This document shows positions 63,737 to 64,000 of a stretch of 64,000 nucleotides of DNA, piece after piece. Position 1 is the stretch's first letter, and every line of letters begins with the position of its first letter. The stretch covers positions 3,001,501 to 3,065,500 of the forward strand of contig NZ_JAGSGD010000001.1 of the NCBI RefSeq assembly GCF_016772415.1. Direction: 5' to 3'. Both the position numbers and the translations under genes were made by a program. The stretch comes from Phenylobacterium glaciei (GTDB lineage Bacteria > Pseudomonadota > Alphaproteobacteria > Caulobacterales > Caulobacteraceae). Under the pieces are notes generated by a model. The model was not told the origin of the DNA. It worked only from the letters and a program-made list of their open reading frames with translations, and ran no database searches.

Positions 63737-64000
63737 TCCTTGGCGGCCAGCGCCGCCATCTGCGCCTTGAGCAGGGTCAGGGTCTCGTTCTGCGCGGTCA
63801 CCAGCTTGACCAGTTCCTCATTGCGCAGGGCGTCGAGCTTGTCGTGCAGATGCATGATCTCAAGCTCGGCGCGCAGATTGACCACATAGTCGTGCTCGGC
63901 GTTGGCGCGGTCTCGCGCCGCGGCCCGGTTCTGGCTCATCATGATCACCGGCGCCTGCAGGGCCGCGATCATCGACATCACGAGGTTCAGGAAGATGAAG
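63733..64000 (-). CDS. DUF1003 membrane protein, C-terminal part (cut by window edge)
   Basis: The last 88 or so residues are visible and the frame runs off the right edge. FIFLNLVMSMIAALQAPVIMMSQNR is the end of the second membrane helix and conserved loop of DUF1003. The cytoplasmic tail (AEHDYVVNLRAELEIMHLHDKL, then a coiled coil) is also typical. The function is unknown. Its stop overlaps that of the convergent GlxA-type gene by 4 bp. Confidence 0.85.
   Translation of the reverse strand, partial: FIFLNLVMSMIAALQAPVIMMSQNRAAARDRANAEHDYVVNLRAELEIMHLHDKLDALRNEELVKLVTAQNETLTLLKAQMAALAAKD

Overview
This is a GC-rich, densely packed bacterial chromosome segment. The gene content points to an alphaproteobacterium of the order Caulobacterales: a dnaG-rpoD locus, pseudaminic-acid genes of the kind used for flagellin glycosylation (PseG and PseI relatives), an ELM1-family protein, an RMD1/DUF155 protein, DUF3617, an orphan flagellar-rod-like gene and many GTG/TTG starts. 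The genus (Phenylobacterium or Caulobacter-like) is inference. There is one tRNA gene, tRNA-Ile(CAU). I saw no rRNA, CRISPR array, prophage or recognisable transposase.

Layout. 1-8.8 kb: start of a TonB-dependent receptor, a DUF3617 protein, two envelope glycosyltransferases, tRNA, a SIMPL-domain protein, panD coupled to a lipoprotein gene, and a secreted protein plus M23 peptidase. 8.8-15.8 kb: secreted hydrolases, a mini flagellar-rod-like protein, a 2OG-oxygenase-like protein, an M28 peptidase, an RMD1 protein and a ParDE-type toxin-antitoxin pair. 15.8-20.4 kb: rpoD and dnaG. 20.4-31.3 kb: an ECF41 sigma/CMD-like/membrane operon, HAD phosphatase, a PAS-HisKA-REC protein lacking an ATPase domain, small zinc or DUF proteins, carA, an ECF sigma/RskA-type anti-sigma/fasciclin group, a TPR-methyltransferase and a cupin. 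31.5-41.5 kb: cspA-like gene, carB, NRAMP transporter, SDR, small kinase, GST, greA, and an ELM1/GNAT pair. 41.7-46.4 kb: two single-domain response regulators plus an Hpt protein, then a pseudaminic-acid group. 46.5-53.7 kb: a GPH-type transporter, trxB, a MurA paralogue, AraC/GyrI and GNAT proteins, and a SleB-type hydrolase. 53.9-64 kb: a hybrid histidine kinase, the nadA-nadB-nadC operon behind two matching palindromic operators, an MDR oxidoreductase, a GNAT, and a divergent PfpI/GlxA-type pair.

The strongest unusual signal is at dnaG. The intact dnaG (18171-20039) is visibly poorer in G+C than its neighbours and sits between two pieces of another, GC-rich dnaG. One piece is a 10-codon start (20311-20340) that differs from the intact gene almost only at third codon positions. 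The other is a 106-codon C-terminal tail (17850-18170) that begins directly after the intact gene's stop codon. This looks like replacement of an essential primase gene in place by a divergent homologue, with both edges of the original left as scars. The cassette brings its own upstream region, with an exact GTTC-N7-GTTC match to the alphaproteobacterial LexA box.

Second, three copies of a roughly 106-117 bp double-hairpin repeat (12529, 35247, 46436) are bounded by CTAG. That CTAG supplies the TAG stop codon of a neighbouring gene at four of the six ends. The arms differ between copies but stay complementary.
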